From Stappia sp. WLB 29 (GTDB lineage: Bacteria > Pseudomonadota > Alphaproteobacteria > Rhizobiales > Stappiaceae), in contig NZ_JALBGD010000003.1 in the NCBI RefSeq assembly GCF_023507705.1, forward strand, positions 471,231 to 518,880: a DNA stretch of 47,650 nt. Reading direction: 5' to 3'. The first letter of the stretch is position 1. Each line of letters opens with the position of its first letter. Positions 28,157 to 36,461 of the stretch are shown piece after piece. Below the pieces are notes generated by a model, which worked only from the letters and a program-made list of their open reading frames with translations, ran no database searches and had not been told where the DNA came from. Position numbers and translations under genes: made by a program.

Positions 28157-28192
28157 GACCCGCACCGTCAGTCCGGCTGCGGGTCGTTGTTG
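28157..28192 (+). terminator. Probable terminator of the pilin gene
   Basis: GACCCGCA (28157-28164) pairs with TGCGGGTC (28178-28185), followed by GTTGTTGTTT. The stem overlaps the 3' end of the converging methyltransferase gene. Confidence 0.5.
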
Positions 28193-29094
28193 TTTCGCTC
28201 CGCGTCGAGGGCCGAGAGTGCGTCGGCAAGGCGCGTCTTCGCCGAGCCCGGCTTGAGCGGCTTCTGCTGGCTCTCGTGCGGCGCCCATCCCGACAGCGAG
28301 ACGAGATCGAACGTTGCGCGGATCCGCCCGTCCGGGTCGCCATGGCGTTCGGCATAGATCTCCGCAGCACGTGCAAGAGTGGCGCGCGACAGCGGCGTGC
28401 GGCTGCGGTCGGCAAGGATATTGGCCGCACCCATCGCCCTCAGGTCGCGCATCAGGGCGAACATGTCGCCGTATCGCACCGTCAGGCGGTCGACATCGGC
28501 GACCGGCAGGGCGAAACCCGCCCGCTGCAGCAGAGCGCCGAGCGCCCGCGTGTCGGCGAAGGGAACGACATGGGGCGTCGCGCCGCCCAGCGTTTCCAAC
28601 TCGGCCAGCATGAAGGCGTCCTTCAACTCGAACAGAGTGTCGCCTCCGAGCAGGTTGGCAAGAAACAGGCCGTCCGGGCGCAGGGCCCGGCGGATCTGGA
28701 TCAGCGCCCCGGGCAGGTCGTTGACGAGATGCAGCGACAGGGCCGAGGCGACGAGGTCGAGCGAGCCGTCGGCAAAGGGCGGAAAGGCGTCGTCGGCGAC
28801 GAGCGCGGCGCCCGGCACCGAGCGGTCCTCGACCAGGAGGTCGGCGCGCAGCACGGTGCCGACGCGCCCCGATGCCGCAAGGGCGGCCGAGACATGGCCG
28901 CGATGACCGCCGAGATCGACGGCGAGCGGAAAGTCGCGGCTGACCGCAGCCAGCCTTTCGCCGAGATCGGCGGCGGCGTTGGCCAGCAGGAAGTCCGCGT
29001 CTCCCGAGGTGGCCGCAAGCCGCTCCAGCGCGCGGGCGCGCCGGCGGGCGAACAGGCGCCGGTCGAAGATCTCAGGTCGCTCGCTGTTTGACAC
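28168..29094 (-). CDS. SAM-dependent methyltransferase-fold protein, NDUFAF5-like
   Basis: This 308-residue protein begins IFDRRLFARRRARALERL, has a Rossmann SAM site around VDLGGHRGHVSAALA (about residues 59-73), and the block SLDLVASALSLHLVNDLPGA. This arrangement fits the BioC-like branch that includes mitochondrial NDUFAF5, which modifies an arginine of a complex I subunit. In alphaproteobacteria it usually sits near comF and grxC, as here. The start is GTG. It is divergent from comF and converges on the pilin gene. Activity (methylation or hydroxylation) and target are not shown by the sequence. Confidence 0.82.
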   Translation of the reverse strand: MSNSERPEIFDRRLFARRRARALERLAATSGDADFLLANAAADLGERLAAVSRDFPLAVDLGGHRGHVSAALAASGRVGTVLRADLLVEDRSVPGAALVADDAFPPFADGSLDLVASALSLHLVNDLPGALIQIRRALRPDGLFLANLLGGDTLFELKDAFMLAELETLGGATPHVVPFADTRALGALLQRAGFALPVADVDRLTVRYGDMFALMRDLRAMGAANILADRSRTPLSRATLARAAEIYAERHGDPDGRIRATFDLVSLSGWAPHESQQKPLKPGSAKTRLADALSALDAERNNNDPQPD

Positions 29095-29291
29095 GGCTGT
29101 TCCAGTCCTGTGCGGGGTGCCCGGCCGCCCGAGCGGCGGCGCGCCACAGGTAGCGCCGGGAAGGGCGAGGGATCAAGGGGCGACGCGTCTCCACCGGTGC
29201 GACGAGATCCGTTTCGCCTTTCGATTGCATTGCCCGCCGATTGCGCGTTCATTTGTGCTCTTGAGGCCAGACCGGCAAGAGCAGGGCGCGG

Positions 29292-30131
29292 ATGACAGGG
29301 GGCGAAGCGGCGGAAGACGGCAGGCAGATCAGCGGACCGATCAGGTGGCCGCTCAGGGGACAGGCGTTGGCGCGCGCCTTTTCAGAGGCCGGGCGGCGGG
29401 TGCTCGACCTCGTGTTGCCGCCGACCTGCCTTGCCTGCGATGCCATCGTCGGACAGGAGGCGACGCTGTGCCCGTCCTGCTGGGAGCAGATGCCGTTTCT
29501 GGCGCCGCCCTGGTGCGAGCGTCTCGGCCTGCCCTTCGCCTATGATCTCGGCCCCGGCGCCCTGTCGCCGCAGGCAATCGCGCGCCCGCCGGCCTTCGAC
29601 CGGCTGCGGGCCGTTGCTGCCTATGAGGGGCCGGCGCGGGTGCTGGTGTCGCGGCTGAAATATTACGACCGGCCGGCGATGGCGGCCGCCATGGGCCAAT
29701 GGATGGCGAGGGCGGGGAGCGAACTGCTTGCGCCGCGCGAGGAAGAAGCCGGACTTCCCGTGATCGTGCCGGTGCCGCTGCATCGCCTTCGTCTGTGGAG
29801 CCGGCGCTACAACCAGTCCGGACTGCTGGCGCGGGAGATGGGCCGCGCTCTTGGCCTCACGGTTGCGCCGCAGGCGCTGATCCGGCGCAAGCGCACCCGG
29901 CAGCAGGTGGGACTGGATGCAGCGGCGCGGGCGCGCAATGTCAGCGGGGCCTTCAGCGTGACGCCGCAGGGCTTGATGACGATTTCGGGCCGACGGGTGG
30001 TGCTGGTCGACGACGTCTACACGACGGGCGCGACGGTCGGCGCGGCGACCCGCGCGCTGCTGCGCGAGGGGGCGACGGCGGTGGACGTGATGGTCTTCGC
30101 CCATGCCGGCGCGGACACGCCGCTCGGCTGA
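29292..30131 (+). CDS. comF: ComF family phosphoribosyltransferase-like protein
   Basis: This 279-residue protein has an N-terminal zinc-binding module, CLACDAIVGQEATLCPSCWE (two CxxC knuckles at about residues 48-66), and a type I phosphoribosyltransferase fold ending with the PRPP loop VVLVDDVYTTGATV. RKRTRQQVGLDAAARARN is the conserved ComF segment. In naturally competent bacteria ComF helps import or handle single-stranded DNA; in most others the role is unknown. It leads a same-strand row with grxC, the nitrilase and DUF1178, with a 108-bp gap before grxC. Confidence 0.9.
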   Translation: MTGGEAAEDGRQISGPIRWPLRGQALARAFSEAGRRVLDLVLPPTCLACDAIVGQEATLCPSCWEQMPFLAPPWCERLGLPFAYDLGPGALSPQAIARPPAFDRLRAVAAYEGPARVLVSRLKYYDRPAMAAAMGQWMARAGSELLAPREEEAGLPVIVPVPLHRLRLWSRRYNQSGLLAREMGRALGLTVAPQALIRRKRTRQQVGLDAAARARNVSGAFSVTPQGLMTISGRRVVLVDDVYTTGATVGAATRALLREGATAVDVMVFAHAGADTPLG

Positions 30132-30239
30132 CGACTTGCGGCCAAGGGGAAATGGTCAATATATGCAAGGGAGGAAAACGGCGCCGGCTTCGCAAGGACG
30201 CAGTCGGGGCGCAAGCTTGGGGACGGCAGGACGGATATC

Positions 30240-30506
30240 ATGGCAGTGGAGATCTATACGCGGCAGCTGTGCGGTTATTGCGCCATGGCAAAGCAGCTCC
30301 TGCAGAAGAAGGACGTGGCATTCCGTGAGTATGACGCGACCTACAGTCCCGAGTTGCGCAAGGAGATGATCCAGCGCGCCAGCACGGGGCGCGGCGGGAC
30401 GACGTTCCCGCAGATCTTCATCGGCGACACCCATGTGGGCGGCTGCGACGACCTGATGGCGCTGGAGCGGGCCGGCCGGCTCGACGCGCTGCTTGCGGCG
30501 AACTGA
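30240..30506 (+). CDS. grxC: Glutaredoxin 3
   Basis: This 88-residue dithiol glutaredoxin has active site Cys11-Gly-Tyr-Cys14 in RQLCGYCAMAK, the cis-Pro glutathione-binding segment TTFPQIFIGDTHVGGCDDL, and the standard length. It reduces disulfides and glutathionylated proteins at the expense of glutathione. It is 45 bp upstream of a nitrilase-family gene that may repair deaminated glutathione, so the pair could work on the same thiol pool. Confidence 0.95.
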   Translation: MAVEIYTRQLCGYCAMAKQLLQKKDVAFREYDATYSPELRKEMIQRASTGRGGTTFPQIFIGDTHVGGCDDLMALERAGRLDALLAAN

Positions 30507-30551
30507 GCCGGGCAGGCACGGAAACCGGGACACGGACAACAGGCGGACGTC

Positions 30552-31430
30552 ATGAGCAAGGCAACGGACGGAACCCTCGTCGCGGCTGTCATCCAGATGC
30601 GCAGCGGACGGGATGTCGCGGCCAATATCGAGGCGGCGTCGCAGCTGATACGGCAGGCGGCGGCGGACGGCGCGATCTACATCCAGACGCCCGAGATGAC
30701 CAACCTGCTGGAGCGCAGCCGGGAAGAGCTGTTCGCCAAGATCCGAGCCGAGAGGGAAGACCCGTCCGTGGCCGCCTTCTCGGCGCTGGCCGCCGAGCTC
30801 GGCATCGTGTTGCATGTCGGCTCGCTGGCGATCCGCACGGGGGCGGACAAGGCCGCCAATCGCGGCTTTCTGTTCGGCCCTGACGGGGCAACGCTTGCCC
30901 GCTACGACAAGATCCACATGTTCGACGTCGATCTGCCCAACGGCGAGAGCTGGCGCGAATCGGCGACCTACCAGCCGGGCGGCGAGGCCCTGGTTGTACC
31001 GGCTGCCGGCACGCTGGTCGGGCTCGGCATCTGCTACGACATCCGCTTTCCGGCCCTGTTCCGGGCCCAGGCGGGGGCAGGGGCGCGGGTGCTCACCGCG
31101 CCGGCCGCCTTCACCCGACAGACCGGCGAGGCGCATTGGCATGTGCTGCAGCGGGCGCGGGCGATCGAGAACGGCGCTTTCGTCGTTTCGGCCGCGCAAG
31201 GAGGCCGCCACGACGACGGGCGCGAGACCTATGGCCACAGCCTTATCGTCGCGCCCTGGGGCGAGGTGATCGCCGAGGTCGACGGCGATGCTCCCGGCTA
31301 TGCGCTTGCCGTGCTCGATCTCGCAAGGGCCGACGAGGCACGTCGGCGGATCCCCGCCATCGCCAATCAGCGGTCCTTCACAGTGGCCGGGCCGCAGGGC
31401 GGCGCAAGCGAAACGGAGGCGGCCGAGTGA
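30552..31430 (+). CDS. Carbon-nitrogen hydrolase, Nit1/YbeM-like
   Basis: This 292-residue nitrilase-superfamily amidase has the triad Glu48 (TPEMTN), Lys120 (RYDKIHMFD) and Cys161 (GLGICYDIRFP). The spacing and the RYDKIHMFDVDLPNGESW segment match the Nit1/YbeM branch, whose characterised members hydrolyse deaminated glutathione, a side product of transaminases. The position right after grxC supports this reading. Its stop overlaps the GTG start of the DUF1178 gene, so the two are coupled. Confidence 0.88.
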   Translation: MSKATDGTLVAAVIQMRSGRDVAANIEAASQLIRQAAADGAIYIQTPEMTNLLERSREELFAKIRAEREDPSVAAFSALAAELGIVLHVGSLAIRTGADKAANRGFLFGPDGATLARYDKIHMFDVDLPNGESWRESATYQPGGEALVVPAAGTLVGLGICYDIRFPALFRAQAGAGARVLTAPAAFTRQTGEAHWHVLQRARAIENGAFVVSAAQGGRHDDGRETYGHSLIVAPWGEVIAEVDGDAPGYALAVLDLARADEARRRIPAIANQRSFTVAGPQGGASETEAAE

Positions 31431-31927
31431 TCCGCTACGCGCTGACCTGCAAGGCCGGCCACGGGTTCGAAGGCTGGTTCCGGGGGCTCGACGACTTCGA
31501 CCGCCAAAAGGCGGGCGGGCTGCTGTCCTGCCCGGTATGCGGCGGCAGCGAGGTCGACAAGGCCTTGATGGCGCCGGCGGTGTCCACCTCGCGCCGCAAG
31601 GAGGCGCGGGCCGAGACGGTGACGCCCTCCGCGCGGCAGGCGGCAGCGGCCGAAGGGGCAGGGCCTGCGCAGGTGCCGGCGATTGCCGCCCCGCGCTCGC
31701 CGGAACAGGCGGCGCTGATCGAAAAGCTCCGGGCCTTGCGGGCAGAACTGACCGCCAATGCCGAGGATGTCGGCACGGCCTTTCCCGAAGAGGCGCGCAA
31801 GATCCATTACGGCGAGGCGGAAGCGCGCGGCATCTATGGCGCCGCCTCGCGCGAGGATGTCGGCGAACTGCTGGAGGAGGGCATCGCCGTGATGCCGCTG
31901 CCGGTGCTGCCCGAGGACCGGAACTGA
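31427..31927 (+). CDS. DUF1178 family protein
   Basis: This 166-residue cytoplasmic protein begins VIRYALTCKAGHGFEGWF and carries a likely zinc knuckle of one early Cys (CKAGH) plus CPVCGG at about residues 36-41. A low-complexity Ala/Glu/Pro linker (about 60-95) and a conserved tail EEARKIHYGEAEARGIYG follow. DUF1178 is a small family known mainly from proteobacteria, with no function that I know. The GTG start overlaps the nitrilase stop (GTGA). It converges on the marR gene with 24 bp between. Confidence 0.87.
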   Translation: MIRYALTCKAGHGFEGWFRGLDDFDRQKAGGLLSCPVCGGSEVDKALMAPAVSTSRRKEARAETVTPSARQAAAAEGAGPAQVPAIAAPRSPEQAALIEKLRALRAELTANAEDVGTAFPEEARKIHYGEAEARGIYGAASREDVGELLEEGIAVMPLPVLPEDRN

Positions 31928-31951
31928 CGGTCCTTCGCGGCTTTTCTCCCT

Positions 31952-32401
31952 CTATCCGACGTTTCCAAGAGCGCTCAGCAGCGTGCGGGCCTGATCCGGC
32001 CCGTCGCCGGGCAGCGCAGCGTCGATCTCCGCATGGGTTGCACGCCAGACGGGGGCTGCGGCGATCAGCGCCGCGTGGCCCTTGTCGGTAAGGACCAGCA
32101 AGCGGCTGCGCCGGTCCTTCGGGTCGGGGCGCGAGGCGACGAGACCGTTGCGCTCCAGCGGCTTCAGCGCTGCGGTCAGCGTTGTCCGGTCCATCGCCAG
32201 CAGGCGCGCGACCGGGCCGAGCGAGGGCGGCTCCGGCCGGTTCAACGACATCAGCAACGAAAACTGACCGTTGGTGAGACCGAACGGTTTCAGTGCTTCG
32301 TCGAAGCGGCGTGCCAGCGCCCGCGCGGCCCGCTGCGCGTGCAGGCAGAGGCAGGTGTCGCGGACCTCGATGGTGGTCTCGAAGGGAAGCCTGTTTGACA
32401 T
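31952..32401 (-). CDS. MarR family transcriptional regulator
   Basis: This 149-residue winged-helix regulator has LKPFGLTNGQFSLLMSLNRPE in the helical core, LARLLAMDRTTLTAALKPLERNGLV as recognition helix, and the wing SRPDPKDRRSRLLVLTDKG. MarR proteins are dimeric repressors released by phenolic or oxidising ligands. There is a Cys pair near the N-terminus (DTCLCLH) that could sense oxidation. Its own promoter carries a perfect palindrome, pointing to autoregulation, and the -10 element is so close to the ATG that the mRNA is probably leaderless. It is divergent from the DUF1428/VOC genes. Confidence 0.9.
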   Translation of the reverse strand: MSNRLPFETTIEVRDTCLCLHAQRAARALARRFDEALKPFGLTNGQFSLLMSLNRPEPPSLGPVARLLAMDRTTLTAALKPLERNGLVASRPDPKDRRSRLLVLTDKGHAALIAAAPVWRATHAEIDAALPGDGPDQARTLLSALGNVG

Positions 32402-32406
32402 GATCT

Positions 32407-32435
32407 AAATATGTTGATATCAACTTTTTTGTCAA
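32407..32435 (-). promoter_or_regulatory. marR promoter with central palindromic operator
   Basis: On the minus strand TTGACA (32435-32430), 17-bp spacer, ATATTT (32412-32407). The perfect palindrome GTTGATATCAAC (32413-32424) occupies the spacer. The predicted start point coincides with the ATG of the marR gene (32401-32399), and no Shine-Dalgarno is seen upstream of it. Confidence 0.65.
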
Positions 32436-32460
32436 GCGGATCCGGCCCTTTCGGATGCGC

Positions 32461-32476
32461 TTGTTCACAGGAACAA
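32461..32476. promoter_or_regulatory. Second inverted repeat upstream of the DUF1428 gene
   Basis: TTGTTC-ACAG-GAACAA is a perfect 6+6 inverted repeat 64-79 bp before the DUF1428 start. It differs from the GTTGATATCAAC site near marR, so it may belong to another regulator or be a transcript hairpin. Confidence 0.35.
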
Positions 32477-32539
32477 ATGTAGCCCGCCGGCGGTTCGCCG
32501 GAACTTCCCCAAACGAGCAAGAGATCGGGAGATACGGAC

Positions 32540-32902
32540 ATGGTTGCAATGGGATATGTCGACGGCTTTGTGGTCGCGGTGCCGGCTGCCAACAAGGACA
32601 GCTATCTGAAGCTCGCGGCGACGGCCGCGCCCTTGTTCCGCGAATTCGGCGCCACGCGGGTGGTGGAGTGCTGGGGCGACGATGTGCCGGACGGCAAGGT
32701 CACCGACTTCCGCGGAGCCGTGAAGGCGACGGAAGACGAGATCGTCGTGTTCAGCTGGATCGAATATCCGTCCAAGGAAGTCCGCGACGCCGCCGTTCAG
32801 AAGATGATGAGCGACCCGCGCATGAAGGAGATGGGCGAGACCATGCCCTTCGACGGCAAGCGGATGATCTTCGGCGGCTTCGCGCCGATCCTGGACGCGT
32901 GA
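32540..32902 (+). CDS. DUF1428 family protein
   Basis: This 120-residue protein contains YVDGFVVAVPAANKDSYLKL, FGATRVVECWGDDVPDGKVTDF and KRMIFGGFAPIL, the recognisable features of DUF1428 (YbaA-like), a ferredoxin-like dimeric alpha/beta-barrel fold. No biochemical role is established. GGGAG precedes the ATG. It is followed after 71 bp by a VOC-family gene and is divergent from a MarR gene, so both may belong to a MarR-controlled unit. Confidence 0.87.
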   Translation: MVAMGYVDGFVVAVPAANKDSYLKLAATAAPLFREFGATRVVECWGDDVPDGKVTDFRGAVKATEDEIVVFSWIEYPSKEVRDAAVQKMMSDPRMKEMGETMPFDGKRMIFGGFAPILDA

Positions 32903-32973
32903 ACAGTTGGTGCGTGCCGCCCGCATTCGCTTGCGGGCTGGCATGCTCCGGACGGCAGAACGGGGAGGATCCG

Positions 32974-33450
32974 ATGGCAACCGTTATCCAGCATCTTTGG
33001 TTCCGGCAGGACATGGCCGGAGCGCTTGAAACCTATGTCCGGCTGATCCCCGGATCGGCGGTCGAGTGGACGTCGGCGCTGCCGGCCGACTCGCCCTCCG
33101 GTCCGGCCGGCAGCGTCAAGATCGCCGCCTTCCGGCTCGGCGACCAGCGCTACCGCGCCATCGAGACGGAGGCGCCCTGGAGCTTCAACCATACGTTCTC
33201 GGTGATGATGGAATGCGAGGACCAGGCGGAGGTCGACCGCCTGTGGGATGGGCTCTCGGACGGCGGCGAGATCCAGCAATGCGGCTGGCTGCGCGACCGC
33301 TGGGGCCTGTATTGGCAGATCACGCCGCGCCGCCTCACGGAACTGATGGACGATCCGGACCCGGCAGTCGCCAAGCGCGTCGCCGAAGCCATGCTTACGA
33401 TGGTGAAGCTGGACATCGCCGGGCTCGAGGCCGCGGCGGCCGGAAAGTAG
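32974..33450 (+). CDS. VOC superfamily protein, PhnB/3-demethylubiquinone-methyltransferase-like
   Basis: This 158-residue protein begins HLWFRQDMAGALETYVRLIP, continues with GDQRYRAIETEAPWSFNHTFSVMMECEDQAEVDRLWDGL and ends with CGWLRDRWGLYWQITPRRL. This is the pattern of the PhnB-like VOC group, still often labelled 3-demethylubiquinone-9 3-methyltransferase although most members are uncharacterised. CGGGGAGG precedes the ATG. It commonly travels with DUF1428 genes. The adjacent ubiG is probably coincidental because it is a separate family and strand. Confidence 0.87.
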   Translation: MATVIQHLWFRQDMAGALETYVRLIPGSAVEWTSALPADSPSGPAGSVKIAAFRLGDQRYRAIETEAPWSFNHTFSVMMECEDQAEVDRLWDGLSDGGEIQQCGWLRDRWGLYWQITPRRLTELMDDPDPAVAKRVAEAMLTMVKLDIAGLEAAAAGK

Positions 33451-33471
33451 AACGCGGCTGACGGGCGCCGG

Positions 33472-34167
33472 TCAGGCGGTGAGCCAGGTCCGCATCAGGC
33501 CGGTGACGGCGTCCGGAACCTCCAGCGTCGGAAGATGCCCGGCGTCGTCCACCAGTTCGAGGCGGGCGCGCGGGATCAGTTCCTGCATCTCGTGCGCAAG
33601 ATCGGGCGGTGTCAGCCGGTCGCCGGCGCCGACGACGACGGTCGTCGGACAGGCGATGGCGCCGAGAAAGGGACGTGCGTCCGGCCGTGCCATGATGGCG
33701 CGCTGCTGCCGGACGAAGGCCTGCGGCCCGGTCGCTGCCGCCATCTGGGTGACGAGCGTGCGCAGCGCGGCGTCTTCCTGCCGATCCTCATGCACGAAGA
33801 GCGGAAACAGCGAGGGCGTCACCTGGTCGAACTTGCCGCTCTCGGCCAAAGCGATCAGCCGGCCGCGATTCTCGGTCTGCTGCGCTGTATCGGGGCGTGC
33901 GGAGGTGTCCAGCAGCATCAGCCGCGTCACCCGTTCGGGCGCCCGGCGCATGACCTCCATCGCGATGTAGCCACCCATGGAGAGGCCCGCGAGGGCAAAA
34001 TGCGGCGGCGCCTCGGCCAGCAACCTCGTGGCGATGGCCGCGATGGTCTCGTCCTGGCGGTGATCGGCGACCTGGATCTTGACCCCGTCGCCGGCCAACT
34101 CGCCGATCTGCGGCGCGAACAGCGCCTCGGTGCAAAGCAGGCCGGGAACGAGAACGAGAGAGTCCAT
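33472..34167 (-). CDS. Alpha/beta fold hydrolase
   Basis: This 231-residue hydrolase contains LVLVPGLLCTEALF (oxyanion region), the nucleophile elbow GLSMGG with Ser63, the acid in VGAGDRLTPP and His in DDAGHLPTLE. The lid is short. The substrate is unknown; relatives are annotated as esterases or proline iminopeptidase-like enzymes. The frame is open for another 700 bp upstream, but that part is antisense-frame noise over ubiG; conserved sequence starts at MDSLVLVPG. The gene lies 26 bp downstream of ubiG and may be co-transcribed with it. Confidence 0.87.
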   Translation of the reverse strand: MDSLVLVPGLLCTEALFAPQIGELAGDGVKIQVADHRQDETIAAIATRLLAEAPPHFALAGLSMGGYIAMEVMRRAPERVTRLMLLDTSARPDTAQQTENRGRLIALAESGKFDQVTPSLFPLFVHEDRQEDAALRTLVTQMAAATGPQAFVRQQRAIMARPDARPFLGAIACPTTVVVGAGDRLTPPDLAHEMQELIPRARLELVDDAGHLPTLEVPDAVTGLMRTWLTA

Positions 34168-34193
34168 CGGCTGTGTCCTTGTGCTGCGGCGGA

Positions 34194-34958
34194 TCAGGTC
34201 GGCCGCGAGAAGAGCATCATGTAGTTGACGTCGGTGTCGGAGGTTTCCTGCCAGCGGTCGCGCAGAGGATCGAAGGAGACGCCGCAACGCTCCATTTCCC
34301 GCAGGCCGGCGGCGGTCAGGGGCTCCAGCAGCTCCTGCGGGCGCACCAGCTTCTCGTAGGTATGGGTGCCGCGGGGCAGCCAGCGCAGGACGACTTCCGC
34401 CCCGACGATCGCCAGCGCATAGGCCTTCAGCGTGCGGTTGATCGTCGCGACGAACATCAGACCGCCCGGCTTCACCAGCTGCGCGCAGGCCTCGAGATAG
34501 AGCGGCACGTCTGCGACATGCTCGACCACTTCCATGTTGAGAACGACGTCGAACTGCTCGCCCGCCGCCGCCAGCGCCTCCGCCGTGGTGGCGCGGTAGT
34601 CGATGGCAAGGTCCGAGCTCGCGGCGTGGATCTTCGCCACCTCGATATTGGTGGAGGAGGCGTCGGCGCCGGTCACATGAGCGCCGAGGCGCGCCATCGG
34701 CTCGCTGAGCAGGCCGCCGCCGCAGCCGATGTCGAGCAGACGCAGGCCGGCAAAGGCATCGGGCGCCTTTTCGTCGCGGCCGAAATGGGCGCTGACCTGG
34801 CGCTTGATATAGGCAAGGCGCACCGGATTGAACTTGTGCAGCGGGCGGAACTTGCCCGCCGGGTTCCACCATTCGGCGGCCATGGCCGAGAAGCGGGCGA
34901 CCTCGGCATCGTCGACAGTGGTGCCGGATCCGCCGGCGACGGTTTCTGCGGCGCTCAT
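34194..34958 (-). CDS. ubiG: Ubiquinone biosynthesis O-methyltransferase UbiG
   Basis: This 254-residue SAM-dependent enzyme performs both O-methylations in ubiquinone synthesis. Signatures: [20 protein letters not shown] with [11 protein letters not shown] at the N-terminus, motif [15 protein letters not shown] (about residues 75-88), [10 protein letters not shown] and [15 protein letters not shown]. The length is standard when the ATG at [10 protein letters not shown] is used; a longer upstream frame is not conserved. It is divergent from lysC, 167 bp apart, a layout common in Hyphomicrobiales. Confidence 0.95.
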   Translation of the reverse strand: MSAAETVAGGSGTTVDDAEVARFSAMAAEWWNPAGKFRPLHKFNPVRLAYIKRQVSAHFGRDEKAPDAFAGLRLLDIGCGGGLLSEPMARLGAHVTGADASSTNIEVAKIHAASSDLAIDYRATTAEALAAAGEQFDVVLNMEVVEHVADVPLYLEACAQLVKPGGLMFVATINRTLKAYALAIVGAEVVLRWLPRGTHTYEKLVRPQELLEPLTAAGLREMERCGVSFDPLRDRWQETSDTDVNYMMLFSRPT

Positions 34959-35125
34959 GCTATTGTCCTTTCGGTTTTCCCCGAAAGGTTTGGTCGAGCG
35001 TCGCAGGCTCTTTGTCAAGCGTGGCAGTTGCGGCGGCGGGCCGCAGTCTGTATGGATGTCGCCCGATCCGGCCCGCTGTCCCGGCGGCCGACCTTCACCT
35101 TCTCGAAGACGACTCAACACAGCTC

Positions 35126-36376
35126 ATGGCCCGTCTGGTTCTCAAGTTCGGCGGCACGTCCGTCGCAAATCTCGAACGCATCCGCAATGTGGCGCGGCAT
35201 GTGAAACGGGAGGTCGATGCCGGCCATCAGGTGGCGGTGGTCGTCTCCGCCATGTCGGGCGAGACCAACAAGCTGGTCGGCCTGTGCCGCGAGGCATCGC
35301 TGCTGCACGATGCCCGCGAATACGACGCGGTCGTGTCTTCCGGCGAACAGGTGACGAGCGGCCTGCTGGCTATCGTTCTGCAGGATATGGGCGTGGAGGC
35401 CCGCTCCTGGCAGGGCTGGCAGATCCCGCTGAAGACGGATGCCCAGCACGGCGCCGCCCGCATCACCGACATCGATGGCGACAAGCTGATCGAGCGGCTT
35501 GAAAAGGGCCAGGTCGCCGTGGTCGCCGGCTTTCAGGGCGTTGCCCCCGACAACCGCATCGCGACGCTCGGGCGCGGCGGTTCCGATACGAGCGCGGTGG
35601 CGCTGGCCGCGGCGATCCGCGCCGACCGCTGCGACATCTACACGGACGTGGACGGCGTCTACACCACCGATCCGCGCATCGTGCCCCGCGCCCGGCGCCT
35701 CGACCGCATCGCCTTCGAGGAAATGCTCGAGATGGCCTCGCTCGGCGCCAAGGTGCTGCAGGTGCGCTCGGTCGAGATGGCCATGGTTCACGGAGTGCGC
35801 ACCTTCGTGCGCTCCAGCTTCGACGACCCGGATGCGCCGCAGCTCGGCGCGGGCGGCCTGCCGCCGGGCACACTCATCTGCGACGAGGACGAGATCGTGG
35901 AACAGCAAGTCGTAACCGGCATCGCCTTCGCGAAAGACGAGGCGCAGATTTCCATCCGCAACGTGGCCGACAAGCCCGGCGTTGCCAGCGCGGTGTTCGG
36001 ATCGCTGGCCGATGCCAACATCAATGTCGACATGATCGTCCAGAACATTTCGCCGGACGGGCGCACCACCGACATCACCTTCACGGTGCCGGAAAGCGAC
36101 TATGATCGGGCCTTCGCGGTGCTGCGCGACAAGAAGGACCTGATCGGCTACCAGGCGATCGAGGGCGCGCGCGACGTGGTCAAGGTCTCGGTGATCGGCA
36201 TGGGCATGCGCTCGCATGCAGGCATCGCCGCGCGCTGCTTCCAGGGCCTTGCCGAGAAGGGAATCAACATCCGCGCCATCACGACGTCGGAGATCAAGAT
36301 CTCGGTTCTCATCGATTCCGCCTATACCGAGCTTGCGGTGCGGACTCTCCATTCGCTATACGGTCTGGACGGGTAA
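35126..36376 (+). CDS. lysC: Aspartate kinase
   Basis: This 416-residue enzyme phosphorylates aspartate as the first step towards lysine, threonine and methionine. The kinase domain starts with LVLKFGGTSV, then SAMSGETNKLVGL, GRGGSDTSAVALAAA and TDVDGVYTTDPRIV. Two ACT domains from about residue 265 (GVASAVFGSLADANINVDMI and GIAARCFQGLAEKGINIRAI) bind the feedback inhibitors. It belongs to the monofunctional ACT-containing class. The ATG has only a weak ribosome site (AACACAG). ptsP follows after 85 bp. Confidence 0.96.
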   Translation: MARLVLKFGGTSVANLERIRNVARHVKREVDAGHQVAVVVSAMSGETNKLVGLCREASLLHDAREYDAVVSSGEQVTSGLLAIVLQDMGVEARSWQGWQIPLKTDAQHGAARITDIDGDKLIERLEKGQVAVVAGFQGVAPDNRIATLGRGGSDTSAVALAAAIRADRCDIYTDVDGVYTTDPRIVPRARRLDRIAFEEMLEMASLGAKVLQVRSVEMAMVHGVRTFVRSSFDDPDAPQLGAGGLPPGTLICDEDEIVEQQVVTGIAFAKDEAQISIRNVADKPGVASAVFGSLADANINVDMIVQNISPDGRTTDITFTVPESDYDRAFAVLRDKKDLIGYQAIEGARDVVKVSVIGMGMRSHAGIAARCFQGLAEKGINIRAITTSEIKISVLIDSAYTELAVRTLHSLYGLDG

Positions 36377-36405
36377 GCGATCCGCGGCACCTGCCGCCTC
36401 GCGAC

Positions 36406-36423
36406 GCGGGCCTTCGGGCCCGC
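36406..36423 (+). other. Stable UUCG hairpin between lysC and ptsP
   Basis: GCGGGCC (36406-36412), loop TTCG, GGCCCGC (36417-36423) is a 7-bp GC stem with a UUCG-type loop, without a T-run. It could set relative mRNA levels of lysC and ptsP rather than terminate. Confidence 0.4.
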
Positions 36424-36461
36424 GGGCCCATGACGGTGGTGCGGAAAGGATCTGACGGGTG

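Noticed and set aside
34168-34872. N-terminal extension of the alpha/beta hydrolase to 466 residues
   Set aside because: The extra part overlaps ubiG on the same strand in another frame and shows no hydrolase-like sequence; conserved sequence begins at MDSLVLVPG.
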